Positions 35,425 through 43,569 of a stretch of 64,000 nucleotides of DNA are shown piece after piece. This stretch comes from Bacilli bacterium (GTDB lineage: Bacteria > Bacillota_I > Bacilli_A > RF39 > UBA660): NCBI GenBank assembly GCA_017460745.1, contig JAFUAL010000045.1, forward strand, positions 73,136 to 137,135, read 5' to 3'. Positions within the stretch are counted from its first letter, which is position 1. Each line of letters opens with the position of its first letter. The notes under the pieces were generated by a model, which was not told where the DNA came from, made no database searches, and saw only the letters and a program-made list of their open reading frames with translations. Both the position numbers and the translations under genes were made by a program.

Positions 35425-35701
35425 GCTTTTCGTCTATTCTATTAAAACTAGTTTTATGGTTTGCATCGTATTTAATTAAATCAGAAGCAGTCATATTAAG
35501 TTTAGAATCAATGTTGTCGTTCATACCAGTTGCAATTTTATCTAACATATCTATTGTTGGTTTTCTATGACAATTTTCTAATTCATTAATATAGACTAAG
35601 TTACTACCAACTTTCTCAGCAAACTTCTCTTGAGATAAGTTATATTTTTGTCTATAAAACTTTAAATTCATAGAAAGTATTTCTTTGCTAGAGTGTTTCA
35701 T
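35414..35701 (-). CDS. XRE-family repressor of element 2 (95 aa)
   Basis: ATG at 35701 behind GTGAGGT. The HTH domain is NLKFYRQKYNLSQEKFAEKVGSNLVYINELEN (read in parts). The tail LIKYDANHKTSFNRI matches the tail of the element 1 repressor, and the gene sits at the same place in the layout: after a restriction-type operon, divergent from a small membrane protein. It probably represses the transfer genes. Confidence 0.85.
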   Translation of the reverse strand: MKHSSKEILSMNLKFYRQKYNLSQEKFAEKVGSNLVYINELENCHRKPTIDMLDKIATGMNDNIDSKLNMTASDLIKYDANHKTSFNRIDEKQKK

Positions 35702-35732
35702 TTTCTTACCTCACTTTCAAGATTTATTTTAT

Positions 35733-35817
35733 ACAAGTGTTAAATAATTGTCTTTTGCACAACTGTTTAAGCAAAACACTTGTAATTTTGAGAAAAAACC
35801 TATATTATATTTATAGG
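35733..35817. promoter_or_regulatory. Operator-promoter region of element 2
   Basis: Nested inverted repeats: ACAAGTGTT (35733-35741) with AACACTTGT (35775-35783), and TTTTGC (35753-35758) with GCAAAA (35771-35776). TTGAGA (35788-35793) with a loose -10 (TATAGG, 18 bases on) may drive the rightward gene. The sites differ in sequence from those of element 1. Confidence 0.6.
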
Positions 35818-35851
35818 AAGTTGCCTTTCTCATATACAAGGAGGTGTAAAA

Positions 35852-36103
35852 ATGACTAAAAAAATTTTTAGAGGAATCTTTATAGCATTGTCTTTTATTC
35901 TGTTTATATTCCTTGTTAAGTATTTTTATTTTGATACTAAAATGGGATTTAATACTGAAATACTAGAATTAAATTATAGTGCTTTTCCTATGTGGTTTGA
36001 TGTTCTTATCTCAGTAGTCTTTATGCCATTAATAGTATTTGCAATTTTTGATGAATTATATGATAGAGTTTCTAACTTCTGTGTAGAAAAATTTAATATG
36101 TAA
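35852..36103 (+). CDS. Small two-span membrane protein (83 aa)
   Basis: ATG behind AAGGAGGTG. Two hydrophobic helices (GIFIALSFILFIFLVKYF and FDVLISVVFMPLIVFAIF) separated by a short loop. It is the first gene divergent from the repressor. Function unknown; may take part in surface exclusion or stress signalling, but nothing shows this. Confidence 0.6.
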   Translation: MTKKIFRGIFIALSFILFIFLVKYFYFDTKMGFNTEILELNYSAFPMWFDVLISVVFMPLIVFAIFDELYDRVSNFCVEKFNM

Positions 36104-36203
36104 TTTACATTGCATATTTTTTTCTAACTTTTTATGGCAAAAACATTGATATTTTTTGTTAATGTGTCATAATATAATAAATAGTAAATTTTGAGGTGCA
36201 TTT

Positions 36204-36536
36204 ATGGAAGTAGTAAATAATAATGTAGAATCAAAAGGGAATATTTTGGAGTATTTGAAAAGTATAAATGTTAATTCTAGTAATATACATGAAGAATTTG
36301 AATTAGATAATTATATAGCAAGTGTTGTTATGATTACTACTAGTTCCACTACTATAAATGGTAGTGATGAAGAATATGTAGTTTATTCTTTATTTCAAGA
36401 TAAAAAAGATAATAAAATTTATGGTAAGTATTTTAATCAAGAATTTAACAACAAAGATGAAGCAGAAAAATATTATGATGATTTAAAAAGTAAAGTTAGA
36501 ACACTAACAAACGATGATATACTTAGCCTTATTTAA
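36204..36536 (+). CDS. Hypothetical protein (110 aa)
   Basis: ATG behind TGAGGTG. Soluble, acidic, with a Thr/Ser-rich middle (TTSSTTINGSDEEYVVYSLF). No known domain. Confidence 0.55.
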   Translation: MEVVNNNVESKGNILEYLKSINVNSSNIHEEFELDNYIASVVMITTSSTTINGSDEEYVVYSLFQDKKDNKIYGKYFNQEFNNKDEAEKYYDDLKSKVRTLTNDDILSLI

Positions 36537-36610
36537 TTATAGTATGTATAAGGGTTTTAATAAAATACATCAAAATAAATTAAAATAAATTATTTTACAT
36601 TGAAATATTG

Positions 36611-36689
36611 TTGACTTAGACAAGTCAAGTGGTAAAATATAGTAAAATCGATGAATTATACCAAACAGGACAAATTCATCGTTTTTTGT
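36611..36689 (+). promoter_or_regulatory. Promoter with inverted repeat followed closely by a terminator hairpin
   Basis: TTGACT-16-TAAAAT (36611-36616, 36633-36638); the -35 lies in the inverted repeat TTGACTT/AAGTCAA (36611-36617, 36622-36628). Only about ten bases later begins the perfect 9-bp stem CGATGAATT/AATTCATCG (36649-36657, 36673-36681) followed by TTTTTT. This could end most transcripts after about 45 bases (attenuation or a tiny RNA). Confidence 0.5.
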
Positions 36690-36841
36690 TGCTTTTTTAG
36701 GAAAATTATGGAAAAAGCATTGACATTATAAAAAATAAACATTAGAATAATAACCAATATTTTGAAAGAAATTGATTTAGTTATGTTTGAAGTGATTGTA
36801 GTAGTATTTGATGACTTCTTATAAGAGTAAGGTGATAGAAT

Positions 36842-36949
36842 ATGAATAATCATGTATTAAAACAATTTGTTTACAACTTATATAACTTAAATTGTAGTTC
36901 TCTTACTGAAATGAGAGGAACTTATATAGGGATAAAAACCCCTTTATAA
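36842..36949 (+). CDS. Possible leader peptide (35 aa)
   Basis: ATG behind AAGGTGATAG. The 35-codon ORF ends inside a terminator-like hairpin and overlaps an alternative stem, just upstream of the 36991 gene. The product has no recognisable domain. Translation of it could decide which hairpin forms. Confidence 0.45.
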   Translation: MNNHVLKQFVYNLYNLNCSSLTEMRGTYIGIKTPL

Positions 36950-36962
36950 GTTTCTCTTTTTT
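36897..36962 (+). promoter_or_regulatory. Attenuator-like pair of exclusive hairpins
   Basis: Stem 1: GTTCTCTTA (36897-36905) with TGAGAGGAAC (36912-36921, one bulge). Stem 2: AACTTATA-AGGG (36919-36931) with CCCT-TATAAGTT (36940-36952), then TTCTCTTTTTT. The stems share bases 36919-36921, so only one can form. Another copy of AACTTATATA (36876-36885) can also pair with the 3' arm. Confidence 0.65.
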
Positions 36963-36990
36963 GTTGGTTGTTTTGAAATGGAGGGTTTTA

Positions 36991-37524
36991 ATGGATAATT
37001 TAATGTTAGAAAAAGAAGAATTATTAGACAACGAATTACTATCAAAAATGGATCTGGTAGATTATGATCTTGATAGGACATTTTATCGTGTGTGTAAGTT
37101 TATGAAAAAATACAGAAAATTAAAAAGTAAACATTATGATGAGATGCCTATTAAGATCACGACTAAATATAAATATATTTATGTCGATGAGGGTACTAAA
37201 AGTATTAATGAATATACTAAACTAGATAAATATTTAGATGATGATACTGAATATCAAAAATTATCTAAACAAATATGTCTTGTAACAGAAACATTTAGTC
37301 AAGAAGAACTTGTCTATTATACTATCTGTTTATACCAACAAAAATCAGAAACTCGTGCCTTTAAAGAAATCGGTTGTTCTAATTATGGACTAATACCAAT
37401 TAAAAATAGTTGTATTGTAAAATTTGCTAGTGCATTTGATATAGAAGTTTATAAAGATGATGGCTTTGGTGATGACGAAGAAGAACAAAAATATCAAGAA
37501 TTTTTAGAGTTAATTAAAATGTGA
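36991..37524 (+). CDS. ArpU/sigma-like transcription regulator candidate (177 aa)
   Basis: ATG at 36991 behind TGGAGGG; the ORF upstream covers the attenuator and is not used. The C-terminal half (FSQEELVYYTICLYQQKSETRAFKEIGCSNYGLIPIKNSCIVKFA, read in parts) resembles the region-4-like part of phage late regulators, and the protein ends very acidic (DDGFGDDEEEQKYQ). It is the first gene after the leader, so it may switch on the transfer operon. The family match is tentative. Confidence 0.5.
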   Translation: MDNLMLEKEELLDNELLSKMDLVDYDLDRTFYRVCKFMKKYRKLKSKHYDEMPIKITTKYKYIYVDEGTKSINEYTKLDKYLDDDTEYQKLSKQICLVTETFSQEELVYYTICLYQQKSETRAFKEIGCSNYGLIPIKNSCIVKFASAFDIEVYKDDGFGDDEEEQKYQEFLELIKM

Positions 37525-37547
37525 TTTAGATTCACATTTTTTTTATT
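37517..37547 (+). terminator. Intrinsic terminator overlapping the stop codon
   Basis: AAATGTGA (37517-37524) and TCACATTT (37532-37539) followed by a T run. Confidence 0.8.
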
Positions 37548-37567
37548 ACATTAAAGGAGGTGGTTTT

Positions 37568-37606
37568 ATGATTGTATTTAGCAATTCTGATGATTTGACA
37601 AACTAA
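37568..37606 (+). CDS. Very short ORF (12 aa) with strong ribosome site
   Basis: ATG at ideal distance from AAAGGAGGTGG, product MIVFSNSDDLTN, stop 34 bases before the next gene. It may be a leader peptide or a degraded gene start. Included because of the ribosome site only. Confidence 0.3.
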   Translation: MIVFSNSDDLTN

Positions 37607-37640
37607 TTAATGAGAGGTACCATTCAAGAAAGGTGGTATT

Positions 37641-38261
37641 ATGAAATATATTATTTTTAAAATCATTAAAGTATTATCATGTATCTTTGTCTTATTATTA
37701 TTAACTATTCCAATTTCTACTTTATTTGAAAATGCTAGTGAAAATTTAAGACAAAGTAATAATGTTCAAGAAAATGAACTTAATAATAATGATATTATTG
37801 AATCAGATCAAAAAGAATTGCAAATAGAACAAAAAGAAGAAAAACAAGAAATAGTAGAAAAACAAAAGGAAAAAGAAAAATCTACTTCTTCAAACAAGTC
37901 TATAACAAATAATACTAATCAAGAAACTAATGTAATTATTAAAGAAGAAACTACTTCTACTACATCAGCTAATAATAATGTTGAAGTACATGAAGAAGCA
38001 CCAAAACAAGAAACTAATAATAATGTAAATCAATATATTGGTGTTCCTAATCCAAATGATTTTTATTATTCATTTCATCATGGTAAAATTGAATATTCCA
38101 ATATGGATAGTTGTCTAGCAGATGTTCCTAGAATATCATTTAAAGACACAGTAGATATTATTAATTCTTGGTGTATTGATGTTGTAGATGGTCAAGGTAC
38201 AATTTTAGGACAATATTTATATATAAATTGTAGTTCTGGAAATTGTGATAAGTATAAATAG
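37641..38261 (+). CDS. Membrane-anchored secreted protein with low-complexity linker (206 aa)
   Basis: ATG behind AAAGGTGG. A signal-anchor helix (VLSCIFVLLLLTIPISTLF) is followed by a Glu/Gln/Lys/Asn/Thr-rich linker (residues 35-130) and a small C-terminal domain with three or four Cys (YYSFHHGKIEYSNMDSCLAD, CIDVV, CSSGNC). It stands next to the adhesin and sortase genes, suggesting a surface role. Not otherwise recognised. Confidence 0.6.
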   Translation: MKYIIFKIIKVLSCIFVLLLLTIPISTLFENASENLRQSNNVQENELNNNDIIESDQKELQIEQKEEKQEIVEKQKEKEKSTSSNKSITNNTNQETNVIIKEETTSTTSANNNVEVHEEAPKQETNNNVNQYIGVPNPNDFYYSFHHGKIEYSNMDSCLADVPRISFKDTVDIINSWCIDVVDGQGTILGQYLYINCSSGNCDKYK

Positions 38262-38285
38262 TCAGTTCAAACTGGCTTTTTTATT
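38260..38285 (+). terminator. Intrinsic terminator
   Basis: AGTCAGT (38260-38266) and ACTGGCT (38271-38277) with a TCAA loop, then TTTTTT; starts within the stop codon. Confidence 0.7.
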
Positions 38286-38296
38286 TGGAGGAAACT

Positions 38297-38425
38297 ATGA
38301 AAATTTTATTATTTATAGGTATTGCACTAGTAATTTTATTAGTGCTTTTTATTTATTCTGCTTGTGTTATTTCAAGTAGATGTTCACGAGAGGAGGAAAA
38401 GATAGAAAGTGAAAAAATTAAGTAA
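38297..38425 (+). CDS. Single-span small membrane protein (42 aa)
   Basis: ATG behind TTGGAGG. One hydrophobic helix (LLFIGIALVILLVLFIYSAC) and a charged tail (SREEEKIESEKIK). It overlaps the adhesin start by 17 bases. Small one-helix proteins of the DUF3789 kind occur at this place in many Bacillota ICEs; the resemblance is only in size and layout. Confidence 0.5.
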   Translation: MKILLFIGIALVILLVLFIYSACVISSRCSREEEKIESEKIK

Positions 38426-40859
38426 AATATTATTTATGTTCATTGGTGCTTTTGTAACTATGGTTGTTGGTTTACAAAATGTTTTTGCAGCTACACTTCA
38501 AATGGATTTTACTGGTTATTGGTATGAACGAAGTGATAATGGATCTAATTATTCATCTTGGAAACTAGAAAACTATTATGTAGATGGTAATGTAGCATTT
38601 TGTATTGAGCCAGGTATTCCAGAAGGGACTACCATGCAACAAGGAACTTGGGAAGATACTGGATTATCTAATAATATAAAACAAAGAGTTTTATTACTTG
38701 CATATTATGGTTATCAATACAATGGACATCAAACTCAAGCATATCGAGCAGCTACTCAAGCACTTATTTGGGAAACTATATTAGGTGGTAATACTCGTGT
38801 TACTTATAGCACTGAAAGATATGGTGCTGGTACACCTTATAATGTGGATGCTGAAAGAAATGTAATAAATTCTTTAGTTGCAAATCATTATACAAAACCT
38901 AGTTTTAATGGTACAACAGTTACTGCTCAAGTTGGTACTTCTGTTACTTTAACTGATACAAATAATGTTTTAAGTAATTATGAAGTTTATGCATCCAATA
39001 ATGCTAATGTTAGTATTAATGGAAACCAATTAACAATTACCCCTACTGAGATAGGTGATGTAACTCTACAATTTGTTAAAAAGCAAATTTATAGTAGATC
39101 ATATTTAATTTATTATGGTGATGGCATTCAAAATATGCTTAGTGGTGGAAATGTAGATCCAGTTTATTTCTCTGTAAATCTAAAAGCATTAGGTGGTAAA
39201 GTTGAAATAAATAAAGTGGATTCTGCTAGTATGACTACTACACCACAAGGAGAGGCATCTTTATCTGGTGCTAAATTTAATATAATAGATAAATTTGGTA
39301 ATGTAATTCAAACTTTAACTACTGATGAAAATGGTTATGCTATTAGTGATTACTTACCATATTTTGGACAATATACATTAAAAGAAGTTAGTCCAAGCAA
39401 TGGCTACTTATTAAGTGATGAAGTCGTTCCTTTTGATAGTACCAAAGATAGTATGCTAACTTATGTAAAATTTAAGGAAGATGTCATTACTAGAGATTAT
39501 GAATTTACTAAAATTTATTCATCTGATAAAACTGGTATTATGACACCAGAAGTTGGTATAAAATTTGGTATATATGATAAGAACAATAACTTAGTTCAAG
39601 AGAAAACTACTGATAGTGAGGGTAAAATATATGTTACCTTACCTTATGGAGCTTATACTTTAAAACAATTAACTTCTACCCATAATTTTGAAAAGATGGA
39701 AGATTATAAATTTGAAGTTCGTGAAGTTGGTGATACTATCAATAAAGTTTTTGGTAATGCAGAAATAACTGCTAAATTAAAAGTAATTAAAGTAGATTCA
39801 GAAACTGGACAAGTAATTGAAAGATCTAATATTAAATTTAAAATATTTGATGTTAAAAATAATGAATATGTATCTCAAACAATTACTTATCCTACTGCTA
39901 AGACTATTGATACTTTTGAAACTGATGATAATGGTATTTTAATAACACCTTATCCATTAAAAAGTGGTACTTACTACTTAGAAGAAGTTGATCAAGTTAT
40001 AGATGGTTATTTATGGAATGATAAATCAGTAGAATTTGAGATTGGAGAAGATGCTAATTTAATTACTGATAATGAATTTGGAATCTTATTTGAAGTAAAA
40101 TTTGAAAATACACCAGTTAAAGGTAGTATTGAAATAAATAAAACTGGTGAAGAAGTTGAATTAACTGATAATGGTTATGTATATACTAAGATTAATCTTG
40201 AGGGAGTTAAAATTGGTTTATATGCTAGTGATAATATATATGATGCTTTAGGTAATTTAAAGTATAAGAAAGATACCTTAATCAAGGAATTAATAACAGA
40301 TGAAAATGGTTATGTGTCTTTAGATAATTTGTATTTAGGTAAATACTATTTACAAGAAATATCTACTATAAATAACCATGTATTAGATAAAACTAAATAT
40401 TCATTTGAATTAAAATATAAGGATCAATATACTTCAGTCGTAACATTTACAATTACACTAGAGAATCATTTACCAAAAGGAACTTTAGAATTTACTAAAA
40501 CTGATTTTAGTACAAGTGAAACTCTACCAAATACTCTTATAGAAATTTATACTGAAAACGATGAATTAGTTTATTCTGGTCGTACTGATGAAAATGGGAA
40601 AATTGTTATTACTGATTTACCAGTTGGCAAATACTACATTTTAGAAAAGGAAGCACCAGAAAACTATAAACTTAATGAAGAAAAAATGTTTTTTGAAATA
40701 ACTGAAGATGGTCAAGTTGTTCAATGTACTATGACAGATGAAGTGTTTGAAGTTCCAAGCACTGGCAAATCAAATATAAATTATGAATTAATTGGAAGTA
40801 TTGTATTAGTAATATCTGGTTTAGGATTGTGTATATATGGCATCAAAAAAAGAAAATAG
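38409..40859 (+). CDS. Thioester-domain surface adhesin with Cna_B repeats and sortase signal (816 aa)
   Basis: GTG start. A signal peptide (about 1-27) is followed by a thioester domain: Cys65 in VAFCIEPG and Gln117 in RAATQALIWE are placed to form the internal thioester that lets such pili bind host surfaces covalently. After a Big-like segment come about five Cna_B/SpaA repeats (each with a GKVEINK- or FTKT-type start and LKEVS, LEEVD, LQEIS or LEKEAPENY ends). The C-terminus VPSTG, hydrophobic helix and KKRK form a sorting signal. Anchored to the wall by the next gene's product. Probably aids cell contact during transfer. Confidence 0.9.
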   Translation: MKKLSKILFMFIGAFVTMVVGLQNVFAATLQMDFTGYWYERSDNGSNYSSWKLENYYVDGNVAFCIEPGIPEGTTMQQGTWEDTGLSNNIKQRVLLLAYYGYQYNGHQTQAYRAATQALIWETILGGNTRVTYSTERYGAGTPYNVDAERNVINSLVANHYTKPSFNGTTVTAQVGTSVTLTDTNNVLSNYEVYASNNANVSINGNQLTITPTEIGDVTLQFVKKQIYSRSYLIYYGDGIQNMLSGGNVDPVYFSVNLKALGGKVEINKVDSASMTTTPQGEASLSGAKFNIIDKFGNVIQTLTTDENGYAISDYLPYFGQYTLKEVSPSNGYLLSDEVVPFDSTKDSMLTYVKFKEDVITRDYEFTKIYSSDKTGIMTPEVGIKFGIYDKNNNLVQEKTTDSEGKIYVTLPYGAYTLKQLTSTHNFEKMEDYKFEVREVGDTINKVFGNAEITAKLKVIKVDSETGQVIERSNIKFKIFDVKNNEYVSQTITYPTAKTIDTFETDDNGILITPYPLKSGTYYLEEVDQVIDGYLWNDKSVEFEIGEDANLITDNEFGILFEVKFENTPVKGSIEINKTGEEVELTDNGYVYTKINLEGVKIGLYASDNIYDALGNLKYKKDTLIKELITDENGYVSLDNLYLGKYYLQEISTINNHVLDKTKYSFELKYKDQYTSVVTFTITLENHLPKGTLEFTKTDFSTSETLPNTLIEIYTENDELVYSGRTDENGKIVITDLPVGKYYILEKEAPENYKLNEEKMFFEITEDGQVVQCTMTDEVFEVPSTGKSNINYELIGSIVLVISGLGLCIYGIKKRK

Positions 40860-41475
40860 ACATACTGATTTAATAAAATGTATTGGTCTATTTCTTTTTG
40901 TTTGTGGTGCTTTTATGCTTATTTATAATTATTCAATAAAAGCAAGATTAAACGAAGAAAACGATTTAAAAATTGAAGAATTTTTAGAAAGTGATACTAA
41001 TGAAGAAATAGAAATTTTAGAGGAAGATACTAAAGAAGAAACTACTACTTCCAAAGTTTCATCTTATGATTATATTGCAGTTTTAGAAATACCATCTATT
41101 AATCTAAAACGAGGTTTAGTAGATCCTAGTAGTAAATATAATAATGTAAATTATAATATTCAAATTATTAATAAATCTACTATGCCAGATGTAGTCAATG
41201 GTAACTTAGTTCTTGCAGGTCATAATGGAGCTAGTTATATATCTTTCTTTAAAAACTTAGATAAATTAAATATTAATGATAAGATTTATGTTTATTATGG
41301 TGGGTATAAATACATTTATTCTTTAAGTAAAATATATGATACACCTAAAGATGGTAATATTGAAGTTCATAGAGATAATAGTAAAACTACTATAACTTTA
41401 ATTACTTGTAAGAGAAATAGTAAAGATACTCAAGTTGTCTATATTGGTTATTTAGATAGTAAGGAGCTATATTAG
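40837..41475 (+). CDS. Sortase
   Basis: 212 residues; overlaps the adhesin by 23 bases. One N-terminal membrane helix, an acidic linker, then the sortase barrel with His129 (LAGHNG), Cys191 (TLITCKRN) and Arg193 as candidate catalytic residues. Arg only two positions after Cys is unusual; the more common spacing is eight, so the catalytic Arg may be another residue. It should anchor the preceding VPSTG protein. Confidence 0.85.
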   Translation: MASKKENRHTDLIKCIGLFLFVCGAFMLIYNYSIKARLNEENDLKIEEFLESDTNEEIEILEEDTKEETTTSKVSSYDYIAVLEIPSINLKRGLVDPSSKYNNVNYNIQIINKSTMPDVVNGNLVLAGHNGASYISFFKNLDKLNINDKIYVYYGGYKYIYSLSKIYDTPKDGNIEVHRDNSKTTITLITCKRNSKDTQVVYIGYLDSKELY

Positions 41476-41732
41476 TGAGTAATGATTATTTAAAGATACC
41501 AGACTTTGTATTAAGTAGTAAAAAGATTTGTGCCACATCTAAAATTCTTTATGGATATATTTCTCTTTTATGTCATCAAAATGGTTTTTGTTATGCTACA
41601 AATAGTTTTTTAGGTAAAACATTAAGAGTAACACCTAGAACTATTACAAGACTTATAAGAGAATTAAAAGATGCTAAACTAATTACTATTTCATATACAG
41701 AGGATCGTGTTAGAAGATTATACCTAGTCTAA
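41475..41732 (+). CDS. Winged-helix protein (85 aa)
   Basis: GTG start sharing a base with the sortase stop. The whole protein is an HTH (SSKKICATSKILYGYISLLCHQ...FLGKTLRVTPRTITRLIRELKDAKLI), as at the N-terminus of replication initiators and DnaD-like proteins. It may be a complete small regulator or the remaining N-terminus of a longer Rep protein. The next 140 bases are an AT-rich stretch with TAATAAATA-type repeats. Confidence 0.6.
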   Translation: MSNDYLKIPDFVLSSKKICATSKILYGYISLLCHQNGFCYATNSFLGKTLRVTPRTITRLIRELKDAKLITISYTEDRVRRLYLV

Positions 41733-41865
41733 TTTTTCTACTTTATTAATCAAAAATGACCATCCATTGTAGATGCACTTTACTAATAAATATAATAAAT
41801 AAAATATAAAGAAAAAATATAATAAATAAATTTAATTTAATAAATTAATTTTAATTAAATTAATT
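41733..41865 (+). repeat. AT-rich region with short repeats
   Basis: Several imperfect copies of AATATAATAAATAAA and TTAATTTAATTAAATTAA-like words before the ribosome site at 41866. Could be an easily melted replication origin; no stronger signal is visible. Confidence 0.35.
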
Positions 41866-41877
41866 GGAGGTGGTAAC

Positions 41878-42318
41878 ATTCATAAAAACAAAGTTGAATT
41901 AATTGGAAAGATTACTAGTATTTCAGATATTAAAATAGACATAAACAATAATAAGTTTATGTTTTTTGATATAGTACAAAATGAAATGATAGATAACAAA
42001 ATATATAATTCATCTTTTTATAAAGTTAGGTTAAATAATGATTTAATTACTAAATATCAAAATCTATTAATTAAAGGTAATAATTTATATATTGATGGTT
42101 ACCTACATTCATATAAAAAAGATACTAGATTAATTTATTATATATATCCAAAAGAAATTTTAAAACTTGATAAAGATTTCAATTTTGAAGATGAAATTTC
42201 TATGATTAGTTATGATACTGATGGTGTTATGCTTTGGCATGGTAAAAGGTGTGAATCAATACCACCTACTGAGGAAGAATTAAAAGAAATGGAAGATTTA
42301 TTAAGTGAATTTAGATAA
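41878..42318 (+). CDS. OB-fold SSB-like protein with probable ATT start (146 aa)
   Basis: The frame is open from an ATT at 41878 placed 7 bases after GGAGG; no ATG, GTG or TTG in this frame fits, and the next ATG (41959) has no site and would cut off the first beta strand. The sequence (KVELIGKITSISDIK...FFDIVQN...LLIKGNNLYIDGYLHS) follows the SSB/PriB-like OB pattern. It lies two genes before a typical SSB. AUU starts are rare but allowed in bacteria. Confidence 0.65.
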   Translation: MHKNKVELIGKITSISDIKIDINNNKFMFFDIVQNEMIDNKIYNSSFYKVRLNNDLITKYQNLLIKGNNLYIDGYLHSYKKDTRLIYYIYPKEILKLDKDFNFEDEISMISYDTDGVMLWHGKRCESIPPTEEELKEMEDLLSEFR

Positions 42319-42330
42319 GGAGTGATGATA

Positions 42331-42705
42331 TTGCAAAGAACTATTGATGTTCTTTATATAGAACCCAACAAATTACCAGTAAAAAAAACTATAAAGAATA
42401 CCCTAGAAGATAAGCAAAAATTAGTTGGTGGTTATATTGAATATACTTACCTAAATGATTGTGATGATGTTGCAGTTGTTTGTAATGAGGAAGGTAAAAT
42501 TTATGGACTACCACCAAATAGAGATATAGGACATGACATTATAGTTGGTAATTTTTTTATAGTTGGTGATGATCCAGAAATTGGTGAAGATCGTTCACTA
42601 ACAGAAGAACAGATTTCTAAATATACTAAATTATTTGGAAAGGAATCTATTGAAAAAACTACTAAAAGATATAATCAAATTCTTTCTAGTAGTTTAGATA
42701 TGTAA
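42331..42705 (+). CDS. DUF3846-like protein (124 aa)
   Basis: TTG start 8 bases after AAGGAG. The segments VGGYIEYTYLND, VVCNEEGKIYGLPPNRDIG and IIVGNFFIVGDD are the DUF3846 pattern, a small protein of ICEs and plasmids with unproven role, sometimes compared to antirestriction proteins. Complete length. Confidence 0.85.
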   Translation: MQRTIDVLYIEPNKLPVKKTIKNTLEDKQKLVGGYIEYTYLNDCDDVAVVCNEEGKIYGLPPNRDIGHDIIVGNFFIVGDDPEIGEDRSLTEEQISKYTKLFGKESIEKTTKRYNQILSSSLDM

Positions 42706-42718
42706 AGGAGGTGATTTG

Positions 42719-43063
42719 ATGAATAATACTTATTTTATTGGAAGATTAGTTACTGATCCAGAATTAAAAGAATTAGAAAACGACAAAAAAGTTGTTAATG
42801 TTACAATAGCAGTCCCTAGAAGTTACAAAAATAAAGATGGTGAATATGATGCAGACTTCTTAGATTGTACTTTCTGGGATCATAATGCAGATTATGTTTC
42901 TAAAATGGAAAAAGGTAACAAAATAGCAGTTCAAGGTAGAACTGAAACTAAACTTTATGAAAAAGATGGTAAAACATTTAAAGATTATAAAGTTGTAGTT
43001 GATCATTGTGAAAACTTGGATTATGTAAAAGAAAAAGATAATTCAAACGAAATGGACATTTAG
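42719..43063 (+). CDS. ssb: Single-stranded DNA-binding protein
   Basis: 114 residues from the ATG at 42719 behind AAAGGAGGTG. Classic OB-fold SSB start NNTYFIGRLVTDPELKEL, then FLDCTFWDHNADYVSKMEKGNKIAVQGR. The C-terminal tail is short and ends in EMDI rather than the usual DDDIPF tip, so binding to host replication partners may be weak. Protects transferred single strands. Confidence 0.93.
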   Translation: MNNTYFIGRLVTDPELKELENDKKVVNVTIAVPRSYKNKDGEYDADFLDCTFWDHNADYVSKMEKGNKIAVQGRTETKLYEKDGKTFKDYKVVVDHCENLDYVKEKDNSNEMDI

Positions 43064-43073
43064 TTATGAAATT

Positions 43074-43188
43074 AGAGCAAAATAAAAGAGTTAGCCCTAA
43101 CTAACTCAGTGTTATTCTTTATAATGTCAAAAGACATAATAAAGTGGTTTAATAACAAACTAATTATATCACTATTTTGCTCTTTTTC
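43074..43188 (+). ncRNA. Large multi-stem structured RNA ending in a U tract (terminator or regulatory RNA)
   Basis: A perfect 11-bp closing stem AGAGCAAAATA/TATTTTGCTCT (43074-43084, 43173-43183) is followed by TTTTTC. Inside are GAGTTAG/CTAACTC (43088-43094, 43101-43107), CTTTATAATGTC/GACATAATAAAG (43117-43128, 43133-43144, one mismatch) and AGTG/CACT (43109-43112, 43170-43173). Far larger than a normal terminator. It lies between ssb and the pilin-like gene. Confidence 0.6.
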
Positions 43189-43219
43189 TAAATTTATTAG
43201 TTTAAAGGAGGATGATATA

Positions 43220-43258
43220 ATGAATTTTATTAACTTTAGGAGGATGTCTATTGTTTAA
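43220..43258 (+). CDS. Short leader ORF before the pilin-like gene (12 aa)
   Basis: ATG after AAAGGAGG; product MNFINFRRMSIV. The ribosome site for the next gene (TAGGAGG) is inside it, and it overlaps the next start by 8 bases, so translation is probably coupled. Confidence 0.35.
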   Translation: MNFINFRRMSIV

Positions 43259-43562
43259 ATTCGTAGGTACTTCCCTTACTAATTTAGGGAACACTATGAA
43301 TTTATTAGCAATTAATAAATTAGATGGTGGTAATTATAATATTGATTCAATATTAAAAGCCATCAAAACTCTTACAGATTGGTGTTTAAGAGTTGGAATA
43401 GCCTTAGCAGGTGTTTCACTTGTTATAGGTTTTGTTATGTATGCAGTTGCAGATGTGGATAGAAAAGCCCATGTAAAACAAAGGATTATTCAAACTATGT
43501 TTGGTATAGTTGGAATTATATTAGCCATTTCATTAGTAAACTTAATTATCAGTCTATTCTAG
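43251..43562 (+). CDS. VirB2/TrbC-like small membrane protein (103 aa)
   Basis: TTG start after TAGGAGG. Two hydrophobic helices (RVGIALAGVSLVIGFVMYA and MFGIVGIILAISLVNLII) linked by a basic loop (DVDRKAHVKQR), the shape of VirB2/TrbC pilin-type subunits in Gram-positive transfer systems. First gene of the channel operon, followed directly by the VirB6-like gene. Confidence 0.7.
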   Translation: MFKFVGTSLTNLGNTMNLLAINKLDGGNYNIDSILKAIKTLTDWCLRVGIALAGVSLVIGFVMYAVADVDRKAHVKQRIIQTMFGIVGIILAISLVNLIISLF

Positions 43563-43569
43563 GTGATAT

